From the IMG/VR virus record IMGVR_UViG_3300049489_000302, positions 5,001 to 44,361 of that record: a stretch of DNA of 39,361 nt; one strand, 5' to 3'. This DNA is from a virus. The position numbers and the translations under genes were made by a program. A model generated the notes under the pieces. The model saw only the letters and a program-made list of their open reading frames with translations, did no database searches and was not told where the DNA came from. Positions 22,762-31,109 of this stretch are shown piece by piece (position 1 is the first letter of the stretch; each line of letters opens with the position of its first letter).

Positions 22762-23186
22762 TAAACCGCCGCCTTCTTGACGCAAATGGTTATATCGTAG
22801 GTTCCACCCGACGCGGCCCCATTGGTCGTCAGCAGCAAATCGCCCGTCGCTCCAGCGCTACGAGGATCCTTCAACCCGCCGGTTTGCGAATAGTTCTGCA
22901 ATCCGCCAGGATCACGGAAATTTTTATATCCATTCCCGTTCAGGACCATGGCAACGTCGTCTGTGGTGTGGTCCCACAAAAGCCTTACCGAAGTAATGCC
23001 TTGGATATTCCAGTCAATCCATTCAATATCCAAAGCATCAGGCTCCGCGCCATCGCTTGCCGTCAATGACGATTTATCGATCTTAACAACGGCGGCCTCG
23101 CCAGTCCCGTCGCTGATATTGGTCAAGTGAATAATCCTCTGGTGAGGACTATCAAAAATAGTGTTGTTGGTTACTACATCAGCCAT
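22761..23186 (-). CDS. Putative virion structural protein
   Basis: 141 residues, beta-rich and acidic. It begins MADVVTNNTIFDSPHQRIIHLTNISDGTGE, then VVKIDKSSLTASDG and a strand-rich core with WIDWNIQGITSVRLLWDH. The C-terminal part, GATGDLLLTTNGAASGGTYDITICVKK, looks like a jelly-roll or immunoglobulin-like sheet. Proteins of this general pattern occur near portal and capsid genes of related phages; the exact role (decoration, head completion) is unknown. The upstream gene ends 12 bases before it, the usual close packing of this operon. Confidence 0.65.
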   Translation of the reverse strand: MADVVTNNTIFDSPHQRIIHLTNISDGTGEAAVVKIDKSSLTASDGAEPDALDIEWIDWNIQGITSVRLLWDHTTDDVAMVLNGNGYKNFRDPGGLQNYSQTGGLKDPRSAGATGDLLLTTNGAASGGTYDITICVKKAAV

Positions 23187-23198
23187 TTAGGCCCCCTT

Positions 23199-23687
23199 CT
23201 AGTTGTGCAACGTGCGTTTGATATGCACGCAGAGGCCCATCAATTGAATATCCGTGCTGGCGGCCGTGGTGCCAGTGACGAGGAAGTAGTAAGTCTTCCC
23301 GTCTTCGACAGTAGTGGTCAGCTCGCCCTTCTTCGTGTTGGTTTCCGTAAGGGCCGTGTCTGCCGTCACCGAAACCTGAGTCATGCTGGCAATGGCTGCG
23401 TCAGTGGGATTGGCAGCAGCGGCAGTCAATGACCGAAGCGCCACATCAAGCGTGGCCGCATTTCCGCCAGATTCGATCTGACCGAGAGCATGAAACGCCT
23501 CGATCTTGTCGCCAATCACAAGCCCAGGAATCGGAACGACAATCGTTCCGGCAGTCTGTGAGGCCGCCATAAGGGCCAAGGTATGGTTATCCGTGGTGTT
23601 GCCGTCAACTTCCCAACCAGCCGTAGCTCCAATCAAGGCGCCAGTGGTGATCAGGGTTTTTTCAGCTTTCCTGTAATTCGCGGGCAT
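23199..23687 (-). CDS. Putative virion structural protein
   Basis: 162 residues from the ATG at 23687, chosen because AAGGAG lies eight bases in front; the frame is open 13 codons further but without such a site. Predicted beta-sandwich: SQTAGTIVVPIPGLVIGDKIEAFHALGQIESGGNAATLDVALRSL, later GKTYYFLVTGTTAASTDIQLMGLCVHIKRTLHN. The composition (Thr/Ala/Gly-rich, few charges) suggests a surface or head protein. It lies between the portal gene and another structural candidate. No family name can be given from the sequence alone. Confidence 0.65.
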   Translation of the reverse strand: MPANYRKAEKTLITTGALIGATAGWEVDGNTTDNHTLALMAASQTAGTIVVPIPGLVIGDKIEAFHALGQIESGGNAATLDVALRSLTAAAANPTDAAIASMTQVSVTADTALTETNTKKGELTTTVEDGKTYYFLVTGTTAASTDIQLMGLCVHIKRTLHN

Positions 23688-23742
23688 AGCATTCTCCTTT
23701 TTAGCGCCGTAACATAGCCCCGGCACCGTGAGCCAGACGGGT

Positions 23743-25503
23743 TTATCCCGCCATAGCCGACAACGCCGAATCCTTCGACATGTCGGTTTCTGAAAGCATT
23801 TTCATGGCCTTGGCCTGGTCTGCGGCCTGTTGCGAAGCCACTTGAGCCTGCTGCGCCTTGGCGCGGCTTTCCCGCAAGGATGCAACCGATTCGTCAGATC
23901 TGACTATTCCAGGGGAAACGCTCAAAATATCCCCGTAAACATCAAGGGCTTGGTCAACATCAACCTTGTCCATATGCGAAGGATCCTGGGTTTGCGCAGA
24001 AATATTCATGGCAAACCCAATCATCCTCTCGACACCGGAAGCGCCAAGCAGCTTTTGCGCTTGGGCCATGATCGACACAAATTCAACCTTAAGATCCTTG
24101 CCCTGCAAATCATCTGGAGGCGGCGGAATAAGGCCCTGCCTGACCATGACATCAAAAGTTATGTCTATTAAATTCTTAAGCACACCGTGATTGACTTGCT
24201 CAAGAACTGGTCCAAGCTCGATAAGCTTTTCCTGATTCCTAGCCCTGATTTCCTCGGCAGTGGGAGGCTGAGAACGCTCATCCATAGCCATCATCAAAAA
24301 AACGTCCTCATAAAACGCCCTGCTGATCCGACTCTCGCATGCCTGTATATTTATCCTCAAGTCATTCAGATTCAGCCTGACCTCATGCGCAGGCCTGAAT
24401 CCTTGCTGGCCGTCTCGCACATCGATAAACGTGGTGCCGCCAGGCAAGATCGACACGGCCTTATTTTCAAGATCGGCAGGCCCAGTCATGGGAGGATTGA
24501 TCATCTTGTCAGTCGCGTTGGCAAGCCGCTTCTCCATGGCCTGCAAGCTCTTTATATCGCCCAACGCCGTCATGCCAGGGCAGTCTGTTCCGTAAGAATC
24601 TTCTGGCGACCTCTCCCAAAACGCGGCAAGCACAGGGAAAACATCGTATCCAGACTGCTTCAAAAACCTTTCGTAGTCTGATTCGGTGATGTATCCCTTC
24701 GCGCCACTATTGCCACCGCCAGTTTCGAAATAGTCAGACGAGAATCGCTTGTATTTCGACTCAAGCCTCTTGGGATTCCATATATCGTTAGGCTGTATGA
24801 TGTGGCAAACCGTGACCCTCGTTTCCCTCTGGTTGTTCTCCCACATCTGATGGACAGCGTTGGAAAAATTCTCCCAATTAGTCACGTTGCCTTTTTCGTC
24901 CATGACTCCAAACTTGGCAACGAGCTGCCTGACCGTCATGGAAAATTCACGCATGAACACCGAAGGGCGGCCCTTCTCGTCCATACTCAATGCGTAACTT
25001 CCAATAGGGAAAACTTCGGTGTGAATCAGATTTTCAAAATCTTCTTCGATATAGATAACGCTGGTCCCCATGTCGCCAAGGTCTTCGTAAAACGTTGGCA
25101 ACGAATTATAAAGATTTGAACCAAGAAACTTCTCGTTCATGCGCTTGGTCACAGTGTCTAGCCAATTTTTAACTTCCCAATCCTCTGCAAGCCCTGGGTC
25201 AGGAACCGAAAGCCTAAACCATTGACGAGACGGAGATGTGATTCCAGACATCATGCCAGACCGCAACGTCCTGCTGGCTGTCGTGGCCTTACTGTTGATG
25301 ATCTTCTGATTTTTCTTGTCTCCCCTATTGGTCTCTGACACCTGGAACCGAGCCCTTCGAGGCCTGATAAAATCAGCTATGTCGCGCCAATGGGAATCAA
25401 ACGACGAACGTTCGCCCAAAAGTTGTGTCCTGGTGATATCACAGCTGCGGCGCCTTGTTTCTTTGCCGCTGCTGCCGTTATATCCACCTTGGGCTGAAAT
25501 CAT
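23743..25503 (-). CDS. Portal protein (head-to-tail connecting protein)
   Basis: 586 residues. Recognised by the opening helix ERSSFDSHWRDIADFIRPRRARF, SGMMSGITSPSRQWFRLSVPD, YNSLPTFYEDLGDMGTSVIYIEED, YALSMDEKGRPSVFMREF, then SYGTDCPGMTALGDIKSLQAMEKRLANATDKMINPPMTGP and the clip/barrel helix region AFYEDVFLMMAMDERSQPPTAEEIRARNQEKLIELGPVLEQ. These are standard segments of the podovirus head-tail connecting (portal) family. The dodecamer forms the DNA entry vertex and docks the terminase. The length is typical (about 500-600). It follows a small gene with no spacing (TAA directly before ATG). The C-terminal 50 residues are Gln/Ala-rich coiled coil, common in this family. Confidence 0.93.
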   Translation of the reverse strand: MISAQGGYNGSSGKETRRRSCDITRTQLLGERSSFDSHWRDIADFIRPRRARFQVSETNRGDKKNQKIINSKATTASRTLRSGMMSGITSPSRQWFRLSVPDPGLAEDWEVKNWLDTVTKRMNEKFLGSNLYNSLPTFYEDLGDMGTSVIYIEEDFENLIHTEVFPIGSYALSMDEKGRPSVFMREFSMTVRQLVAKFGVMDEKGNVTNWENFSNAVHQMWENNQRETRVTVCHIIQPNDIWNPKRLESKYKRFSSDYFETGGGNSGAKGYITESDYERFLKQSGYDVFPVLAAFWERSPEDSYGTDCPGMTALGDIKSLQAMEKRLANATDKMINPPMTGPADLENKAVSILPGGTTFIDVRDGQQGFRPAHEVRLNLNDLRINIQACESRISRAFYEDVFLMMAMDERSQPPTAEEIRARNQEKLIELGPVLEQVNHGVLKNLIDITFDVMVRQGLIPPPPDDLQGKDLKVEFVSIMAQAQKLLGASGVERMIGFAMNISAQTQDPSHMDKVDVDQALDVYGDILSVSPGIVRSDESVASLRESRAKAQQAQVASQQAADQAKAMKMLSETDMSKDSALSAMAG

Positions 25504-26025
25504 TTATTGACCCAACAGTGTTTTGAGTCCACCGCCAACCGGCGGCGAGCCAAGGCCAAGAGAGCCAGTCAGCAACGTGCTGCGCAAGCCTGCGCCAGCT
25601 GACGCTCTCTGCACACTGCGATACCTGCGAAGGGATGAAAAACGGCGCTTCTCAAATTCTTCGTTCAAACGTGATTTTTCTTTTTCTGATTTAAAAAACT
25701 GATCGTGAAGGTCGGATTCGCCTTCGGCGTTAACGTTGCCGTAGCCGTCGAGTAAGTCGCCCTGGCCCTTAACTAATTTGTCACCAAGTATTTTTCCGGA
25801 AAGCGATGATCCAATATCCCTGTCTGTTTTATCTTGCTTTTGATTTGTTGCATTAGCGTTTGTTGAACCAGGCGATGTGCTTTTATCGAATAAAGATTTA
25901 ATTTCGGGAAAAATAACCGAAGCACCACCGGTAACGTTACCTGCGGTTAAGGCTGTAGCCAATTTATCTGTTGAGGTGTCACCGCGCGAATAAGTCTGCG
26001 GATCCCACCAATCACCCTTTGCCAT
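25504..26025 (-). CDS. Hypothetical protein between terminase and portal genes
   Basis: 173 residues. The N-terminus (MAKGDWWDPQTYSRGDTS) and middle are hydrophilic and probably disordered (SPGSTNANATNQKQDKTDRD). From about residue 105 there is a charged helix (DQFFKSEKEKSRLNEEFEKRRFSSLRRYRSVQ), followed by a Gly/Leu-rich tail, RSTLLTGSLGLGSPPVGGG, ending KTLLGQ. A terminal K-T-L-L-G-Q after a TLLTG-type segment recurs in small phage proteins encoded beside portal genes, so this is believed to be a conserved head-region protein of unknown function. Confidence 0.65.
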   Translation of the reverse strand: MAKGDWWDPQTYSRGDTSTDKLATALTAGNVTGGASVIFPEIKSLFDKSTSPGSTNANATNQKQDKTDRDIGSSLSGKILGDKLVKGQGDLLDGYGNVNAEGESDLHDQFFKSEKEKSRLNEEFEKRRFSSLRRYRSVQRASAGAGLRSTLLTGSLGLGSPPVGGGLKTLLGQ

Positions 26026-26060
26026 GAAATTATTATGCTAAATTTAATTTATTTACGTAA

Positions 26061-26077
26061 GCTGAGATTTTCTCAAC
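26061..26077. promoter_or_regulatory. Weak operator-like inverted repeat at terL 3' end
   Basis: CTGAG (26062-26066), five bases, then CTCAA (26072-26076): the same 5+5+5 layout as the sites near 33,740, with one departure (C for T at the first base). It overlaps the terL stop codon and precedes the spacer before the 173-residue gene. No convincing promoter was found beside it, so this may be chance. Confidence 0.3.
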
Positions 26078-27533
26078 GTAATTCTTCAGGAACAGCATCA
26101 AACTGCATCTTCCCTCTAGCCGGAACACCTAAAAGCTCCCACGGAAGCGTTGTTTTAGCAGGCCTGTCGGGCAAGGCAAACGTCAACGCCAAGGCATCGG
26201 CCCTGTCCGGACTGAACCCAAGCCTCTTTTTAATCTGATCCTTTTCTTCCAGCCTGATCTTGCCATTCTGAAACGTATACGTTGGCGCCGTAAGCTCCCT
26301 GACCAAGCCAGACACCATCGGCAAGGCTCCACCCTTCTTGACCCACTCAGCCATCAACCACCAGATTTCAGTCCGCTTGTTGAAGAATCTCGGATCCGTC
26401 GCCTTACTCGAAAAATTTATTTCGTGAGACCTGATGCCGCCTTGGGCCAGGCTATCAATCACGCCAGCGCCATAACCGCCAGTGCCATCGATAAACTCAG
26501 CCTCGCTTCCCCAATCCGATTTCGCCTTGGCAATCCTTGCAGCCACTTCGTTCGAAGCGGCGTTTCGCATTTCGACCGGCATAAACGAAGCCAGGCCCTG
26601 TCTCGGAAATATAACCGTCATGTCATCGCCGAACCTGGCCACATCAACGCCAAGACGCTTCTGCGACCAATCGTAATGATCGAGCTTCAAATGCCTCGCC
26701 ATTGACTTCTCTACATCAGCAACCGAAAGCAGCGCATTGAATCCCTGCGACGGAAACTCGCCAAGTATGGTCGCCATCACCCATGGATTATCACGACCAT
26801 AAGTTTTGATCTGCTCCCTGGCATGCTCGATATCAACGCGACTTGTTCTCTTGGGGTCATCAGGATCAGCCGTGATCGTGACCACACTCCACGTTCCGCG
26901 TTCAATGGTGCAAACGTTGTAAAGCAATCCAGCCGTGCTTGTCGGATTCCCTGCTCCGATGATCAGGCCGTCGATAACGCCACCAGTGAATACCTGACTT
27001 GCCTTCTGCCCAACAGTGATCGGCATGTCACCTATTTCGTCCAGCAACACAAAAGGGAATGCCGAGTGAAGACCTGACAGCGAACGACCAATCGAATCCG
27101 TGTCAGCGTCCTTGGCGTAGCTACGAGCTGAAAGAAACCACGTCGAAGGATGATCCACGTTTGAAATCTGCTCTTTGCTCCATGTGAATTGATTCATCAG
27201 GAATTGTGATTTCTGTTGCCACTTAGAAAGCTCCGCCCAAAGATTGTCACGCAAGTTGTCTCGGCCCTCGCCGGACAACGCAGCGCCCTTGGGATGCTCG
27301 CCATTCTTAGCAAAGCAAGCCAGGCGATGCCAGCCAGCCCAAGCCAACAAGGCAGACTTGCCCGGGCCTGTGCACGCCTTCATAGCAACACGCCGGCGCG
27401 GCACAGGTGTTGCGCCACTCAAAGAGCGAAGCGTATCAATCTGCCAATCATCTATTTTTTCAGGGGCGAAGTTATCGACTACGAATTGAACCGGATCATT
27501 TTTCCAAAGCTTCAAACGTTCCTTGGCTGTCAT
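26073..27533 (-). CDS. terL: Terminase large subunit
   Basis: 486 residues; the DNA-packaging motor ATPase and nuclease. The ATPase part shows a Walker A-like ACTGPGKS (53-60) and a Walker B strand FVLLDEIGD (161-169) with the catalytic Glu at 166. A GAGNPTS coupling-type segment follows (193-199). The nuclease domain has the three acidic clusters expected for an RNase H-like fold: GVDVARFGDD (295-304), FIDGTGGYG (347-355) and SPDRADALAL (441-450). The C-terminal 35 residues are variable. Its ATG overlaps the stop of the small subunit (ATGA), the usual paired order. It ends inside the operator-like repeat at 26061-26077. Confidence 0.95.
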   Translation of the reverse strand: MTAKERLKLWKNDPVQFVVDNFAPEKIDDWQIDTLRSLSGATPVPRRRVAMKACTGPGKSALLAWAGWHRLACFAKNGEHPKGAALSGEGRDNLRDNLWAELSKWQQKSQFLMNQFTWSKEQISNVDHPSTWFLSARSYAKDADTDSIGRSLSGLHSAFPFVLLDEIGDMPITVGQKASQVFTGGVIDGLIIGAGNPTSTAGLLYNVCTIERGTWSVVTITADPDDPKRTSRVDIEHAREQIKTYGRDNPWVMATILGEFPSQGFNALLSVADVEKSMARHLKLDHYDWSQKRLGVDVARFGDDMTVIFPRQGLASFMPVEMRNAASNEVAARIAKAKSDWGSEAEFIDGTGGYGAGVIDSLAQGGIRSHEINFSSKATDPRFFNKRTEIWWLMAEWVKKGGALPMVSGLVRELTAPTYTFQNGKIRLEEKDQIKKRLGFSPDRADALALTFALPDRPAKTTLPWELLGVPARGKMQFDAVPEELR

Positions 27534-28123
27534 GCGTCTGCCAGTAATTTTTCAAGCGTAAGTTTGCCTTCGAGAACCTTAATCTCTTTGAACATGCCAT
27601 AGTGTTTACCGATAAGCTCAAGAGACCCTTTGCGGTCATTGAATTTCACTTTAGTCACATCGCCAATGGGTTCTGAATCGCCCTTGGCGTAAAGCTGTTT
27701 GACCTCGATTGACGAAAGCGCAGCTGATGCGTCCTTGGGCCATTCACTGACAGGCTTGAGCGTTCCGTCAGTGTTGAAAACACTGGTTGGATCAAACGTG
27801 CCGGTCTTGCGCAATTCAGAAAGAACGGTCTCGGTTGCCCACTCGGAACGGGCCATCATGGCAGAAGTATACCTGGCCTGGCGTTCACCGCTTGAACTGA
27901 TAAATTTTGTCAGCCATTCATAGGGGATATCCCAGGCCTTAGAAAGCTCAGGGATCGTTCCGCCACAACAGACGTAATCCATGACTGTTTCAAAAAAAGC
28001 TGGATCGCCAGAAAGCTTTGACCATTTATCCCATCGATCAGCTTTTGGAACAATGCACAACTCAGCAAAGGCTTCCTCTAGAAGCTTGCTAACAGCCTGC
28101 TTGGATGGCTCTCTTGTGTCCAT
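27530..28123 (-). CDS. terS: Terminase small subunit
   Basis: 197 residues. A helix-turn-helix-like region, VCCGGTIPELSKAWDIPYEWLTKFISSSGERQARYTSAMMARSEW region (52-96), has the G-x-TIPEL-[CS]-K-x-WD-[IV]-PY pattern of DNA-recognising small terminases. It is followed by a helical oligomerisation part (WATETVLSELRKTG). The C-terminal region has DASAALSSIEVKQLY and VKFNDRKGSLELIGKHYGMFKEIKVLEGKLTLE, also typical. It binds the packaging site and regulates the large subunit. It is the first gene of the packaging/head operon; a long hairpin lies just upstream (28159-28189). Confidence 0.88.
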   Translation of the reverse strand: MDTREPSKQAVSKLLEEAFAELCIVPKADRWDKWSKLSGDPAFFETVMDYVCCGGTIPELSKAWDIPYEWLTKFISSSGERQARYTSAMMARSEWATETVLSELRKTGTFDPTSVFNTDGTLKPVSEWPKDASAALSSIEVKQLYAKGDSEPIGDVTKVKFNDRKGSLELIGKHYGMFKEIKVLEGKLTLEKLLADA

Positions 28124-28272
28124 AATTTAAAGCTACAGCAAGGCTCTTAAAATAGCAAGGCCGGCATGGAGGGAAGGGCCATGCCGGCCGTTGCGTGACG
28201 CTGTGGCGCGTCCTTGTGTCTCAGGCGATGTCACCCGCTACATGTAGTATTCTACAGGAAAAACCTTTAAGG
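28124..28272. other. Non-coding, structured spacer upstream of terS
   Basis: 149 bases with no convincing ORF. It holds the direct repeat AGCAAGGC (two copies, about 28136-28162), a perfect 11-bp stem-loop (28159-28189), a GTGAC/GTCAC pair further right and the 10-base palindrome CTACATGTAG (28238-28247). It separates the replication block from the packaging block on the same strand. It could hold a terminator, a promoter for terS, or the packaging recognition site; none can be proved here. Confidence 0.55.
28159..28189. other. Strong stem-loop upstream of terS
   Basis: GGCCGGCATGG (28159-28169) pairs perfectly with CCATGCCGGCC (28179-28189) across a nine-base purine loop (AGGGAAGGG). On the minus strand the stem is followed by TTGCTATTTT, so a weak intrinsic terminator is possible, but the T-run is neither immediate nor long. 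A role in packaging-site recognition by TerS is an alternative suggested by location only. Confidence 0.6.
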
Positions 28273-28575
28273 TCAAGATATTCTGTGAACGATTATGGTC
28301 GTTCCTTTGTTTTCGACATAGAATTTCCAACCCTTAGATGATGAATAACGCCTTATTTTTGCGTCTAAATTGATTCTTTTTTTAATTTCATCGGCGCTCA
28401 GATCAAAGCTCTGATGAACGAACGAATCGCCAGGCTTCATGTTCTTGAACAGGGCGTTTTCGTCTATTCCGCATTTCGAAACAATTAGGTCATGTATCGA
28501 GGCGAAACCTAGCTTATCAGCCATTATTGATAGACGTTCAATTTCCATAACGTTTAATTCTAAATCTAATTTCAT
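28273..28575 (-). CDS. Possible ribbon-helix-helix DNA-binding protein
   Basis: 100 residues from the ATG at 28575, chosen because TTGGAG stands nine bases in front (the longer frame would start at that TTG). The first 35 residues have the strand-helix-helix look of a ribbon-helix-helix protein: KLDLELN strand, VMEIERLSIMADKLGF helix, SIHDLIVSKC helix. The C-terminal half is basic (EIKKRINLDAKIRRYSSSKGWKFYVENKGTTIIVHRI). The gene lies between the primase-helicase and terS. A regulator of the packaging/head operon would fit, but this is inference from a weak fold impression. No close family is recognised. Confidence 0.5.
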   Translation of the reverse strand: MKLDLELNVMEIERLSIMADKLGFASIHDLIVSKCGIDENALFKNMKPGDSFVHQSFDLSADEIKKRINLDAKIRRYSSSKGWKFYVENKGTTIIVHRIS

Positions 28576-28590
28576 ATTTGTAAACTCCAA

Positions 28591-28737
28591 GTCGGTTACT
28601 AAGTTACCAAGAATACCATCTTTTCCTAGAGAGGTTATCTACTGGTGAGGTGTCCATTCCCATACATACGGTTTCCATACCTGTATATATATATAAAGAT
28701 AGATAGATAGATAGTAGTATAGTAGTAAACACAGGAA
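28591..28737. other. AT-rich non-coding spacer with simple repeats
   Basis: 147 bases without a supported gene. It contains an imperfect inverted repeat GGTTAC-TAA-GTTACC (28594-28608), just upstream of the possible RHH gene, and a simple-sequence block at 28684-28728. One minus-strand frame of 24 codons (28600s) exists but lacks a ribosome site. A promoter for the downstream genes may lie here; no consensus -35/-10 pair with good spacing was found. Confidence 0.5.
28684..28728. repeat. Simple-sequence tract: (TA)6, (GATA)4, GTA repeats
   Basis: Six TA units (28684-28695), then AA, then four GATA units (28698-28713), then GTA units to 28728. Such tracts are uncommon in compact phage genomes. 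It lies immediately 3' of the primase-helicase gene. Confidence 0.9.
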
Positions 28738-31083
28738 TCAATATGATTCATCGACGTTTTTCGAGTTACCGGATTCGACCACTTTATTATTTACCAACTC
28801 AAGTAATTTTTCGTGAGGCTTCCAGACTTTGACCGAAGCTCCGTCTTTTTTTCTAACGACGCTGATCCAGTTGTTTGCCCTTAGTAACCTTCCTACACGG
28901 TTCTGCTCAAGCTTGGTAATTTTGGAGAAAGGGAGCATGACGCATTTGGTCAGGATATCGGCTATTAAAACGCCTTCGGTTTTAAAATCTTCGACATAGG
29001 CCATGATATGTGGTTCCCATTCATCGTGGTCACGGCGTTGTTCTTGGGCCTTCCTGGCTTGATCTAGGGGCACTGTGTGCCAGTCTTCGCCGGCCTTGTA
29101 GCGATGGACGGCCTCTGCGAATAGCTGATCACGATCAGATTTAAGCTTGTTAATATTGATTTTATGGACACGAATAGGCCAAAAGCGCCTAGCTCCAGTT
29201 GAATCGTGAAGGTAATGGTCTTCGTTGGTTACGCCAACGAAAATGCAGCTTCTGTAATGGTCTTCGCTGTCACGGCCGTAGGATTTCCTGTAGGTGTCCA
29301 CGGAACGAGTGATCATGTTTTTGACGGTGTTTACTTCGGCGCGTGAAAAAGACTGTAATTCGTTGATAATTACAAGGAATTTGCCGCGCATGGTCTGGTA
29401 AAAATCCTTGGAAAGCACTGATTCATGGGCTTCCATGGCGAATTTACCGCCCAAAACAGACAGGGCGGTTGATTTAAAGGTGCCTTGTTCGCCTTCCAAA
29501 ATGACCATGTTATCGACCTTGCAGCCAGGGTCAAGGATCCTGGCGACCATGGATATGAGGAAGTTTTTTGAGACAAAGGTGTGGTATTCATCGTCGTCAT
29601 CAAGGGTTCTCGATCCGAAATATTCAACGAAAAGGCTGTCGATTCTTTCGGTGCCATCCCATTTTAGCGATTCGAGCCATTCCTTTGGCTCGTTTCGCTT
29701 GTTTCCGTGGGCAAAAACTGTTATCGCATTGCGGACTTCTTTGTCGCTGACGCCTAAAATACCAAGCTCACGCTGAAGCCTGAAGGCAAGGTTTAAGTCG
29801 TCGATTTCGCGCCATTGCTTATTTGTTTCTGTTGAGAATATCTTATCGTGGAATTCATCGTAATAAGTTGGATTTTTGTATGACGGAAAATACGTGAAAA
29901 TTTTGATCAAACTGTCAATATTTGGAATGACCTTGCCTGCGTTGTTCATGCTGACGCCGGCCGCTTGTAGATCCGCCATGACGTTGCCTGAAATCGAGCC
30001 GGATACCTCGGCAGATGATTCGACAGGCGTCGCTGGTTCTGTAGGCTCTGAATATGGTTCATCTAATACATTGGAAACTGTGGGCGCCTTGCATAACATG
30101 GCCCTGGGCTTGGCCCATGCGTAGAATTCTTGCCAGCCCCAGCCTTCGCGCAGGGCGTCTGCGGCATCCCATCCATCGAAAGACTCCCATGCAGGCCTCG
30201 CCGGCGTGGCGTTGGCCCCTGTGCCTGTGGCCTCGCAGGCGTCAAAGGTGATTATTTTGACTTCGTTGCTGCCTTGGAGGATCTTGGCGATCTCAAGGCC
30301 AGCGGCCATGCCTGGCTGATAGCGTGTTGGAAGGCGCGTGCCTGGCTCTATGCCGTATTTTGGCCCTGTTTTGGTGTCGGCGTTCTTAAGGTCACAGTCA
30401 GGCCAGATCAGCACCTTCCGGTTATTGATGGCTGACCAATCAGTTTTGCCTACCCCGTTGACGCCATTCGTCCAGGTCGTGACCACATAGGCATCGCCGA
30501 CGATCTTAGCCGCGGCGTCTGCGGCCTTCTCGCCCTCGACAATCAGCACTGGCAGGTCTTGACTCAGCAGATGCAGGTTGTAAAGCGGCCTCGGTGAAGG
30601 CCACCCCTTGTTTACCCACTTGCCTCCAGACCAACAGTAGGGCCTGATTATCTTGCCTTCGTTGCCATCGAATCTTGCGATATAAAACAGTTGTTCGCCA
30701 TACGGATTGTTGTATCGCCACATGGCACTGGCGTTGACAGCTGGCGGTGCCGCGTCAACGGGCGGCTTCTGGATTGGGTTCTCAACTTGGGTTTCTGTGA
30801 CCGCGGGAACATACGTCTGCGACAACTGCCTGTAGGCCTCTCCGTTGTCCACGTTGTTCACGGCGCCATACAGACTCACCAGATCGCCGCCACGCTCGGT
30901 GCCGGAAAACTCACCCCATGCACCAGTTTTAATATTCACCGAAAACGATTCGCCCTTACCGCCCTTGATGCTTGCGCAAACGTATTCTGATCCGTTGAAG
31001 CGACCACCTGGCAGCCAAAGAGGCAAAAGATCCCTCGAATGCCGGCATAGCTCGGCATTCAGCCCTGCGTAATCATATGACAT
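28738..31083 (-). CDS. Primase-helicase, VapE-type
   Basis: 781 residues. The N-terminus (1-95) resembles the DNA-entry part of phage primases (YVCASIKGGKGESFSVNIKTG, then GERGGDL-like GTERGGDLVSLY) but lacks the four-Cys zinc ribbon. A TOPRIM-type primase core follows: VLIVEGEKAADAA (179-191, Glu 184) and VLIWPDCD (224-231). After a Pro/Ser linker comes a virulence-associated-E (VapE) type helicase: KWDGTERIDSLF (474-485), Walker A GEQGTFKST (531-539), Walker B FLVIINELQS (569-578), GVTNEDHYL, and the arginine-finger segment TGARRFWPIRV (629-639). It should prime and unwind phage DNA at replication; the polymerase is presumably the host's or lies outside the window. Confidence 0.88.
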   Translation of the reverse strand: MSYDYAGLNAELCRHSRDLLPLWLPGGRFNGSEYVCASIKGGKGESFSVNIKTGAWGEFSGTERGGDLVSLYGAVNNVDNGEAYRQLSQTYVPAVTETQVENPIQKPPVDAAPPAVNASAMWRYNNPYGEQLFYIARFDGNEGKIIRPYCWSGGKWVNKGWPSPRPLYNLHLLSQDLPVLIVEGEKAADAAAKIVGDAYVVTTWTNGVNGVGKTDWSAINNRKVLIWPDCDLKNADTKTGPKYGIEPGTRLPTRYQPGMAAGLEIAKILQGSNEVKIITFDACEATGTGANATPARPAWESFDGWDAADALREGWGWQEFYAWAKPRAMLCKAPTVSNVLDEPYSEPTEPATPVESSAEVSGSISGNVMADLQAAGVSMNNAGKVIPNIDSLIKIFTYFPSYKNPTYYDEFHDKIFSTETNKQWREIDDLNLAFRLQRELGILGVSDKEVRNAITVFAHGNKRNEPKEWLESLKWDGTERIDSLFVEYFGSRTLDDDDEYHTFVSKNFLISMVARILDPGCKVDNMVILEGEQGTFKSTALSVLGGKFAMEAHESVLSKDFYQTMRGKFLVIINELQSFSRAEVNTVKNMITRSVDTYRKSYGRDSEDHYRSCIFVGVTNEDHYLHDSTGARRFWPIRVHKININKLKSDRDQLFAEAVHRYKAGEDWHTVPLDQARKAQEQRRDHDEWEPHIMAYVEDFKTEGVLIADILTKCVMLPFSKITKLEQNRVGRLLRANNWISVVRKKDGASVKVWKPHEKLLELVNNKVVESGNSKNVDESY

Positions 31084-31109
31084 GGGTTTCCCTTAATTTA
31101 CGTGTAGCG

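Noticed and set aside
171-26072. Diversity-generating retroelement as in phage BPP-1
   Set aside because: Despite the BPP-1-like head, no reverse transcriptase motif and no template/variable repeat pair was noticed; the fiber is T7/C1q-like rather than Mtd-like. The element could still lie outside the window.
28600-28675. 24-codon minus-strand ORF in the spacer beside the primase-helicase
   Set aside because: Too short, no ribosome site, and no overlap coupling with a neighbour.
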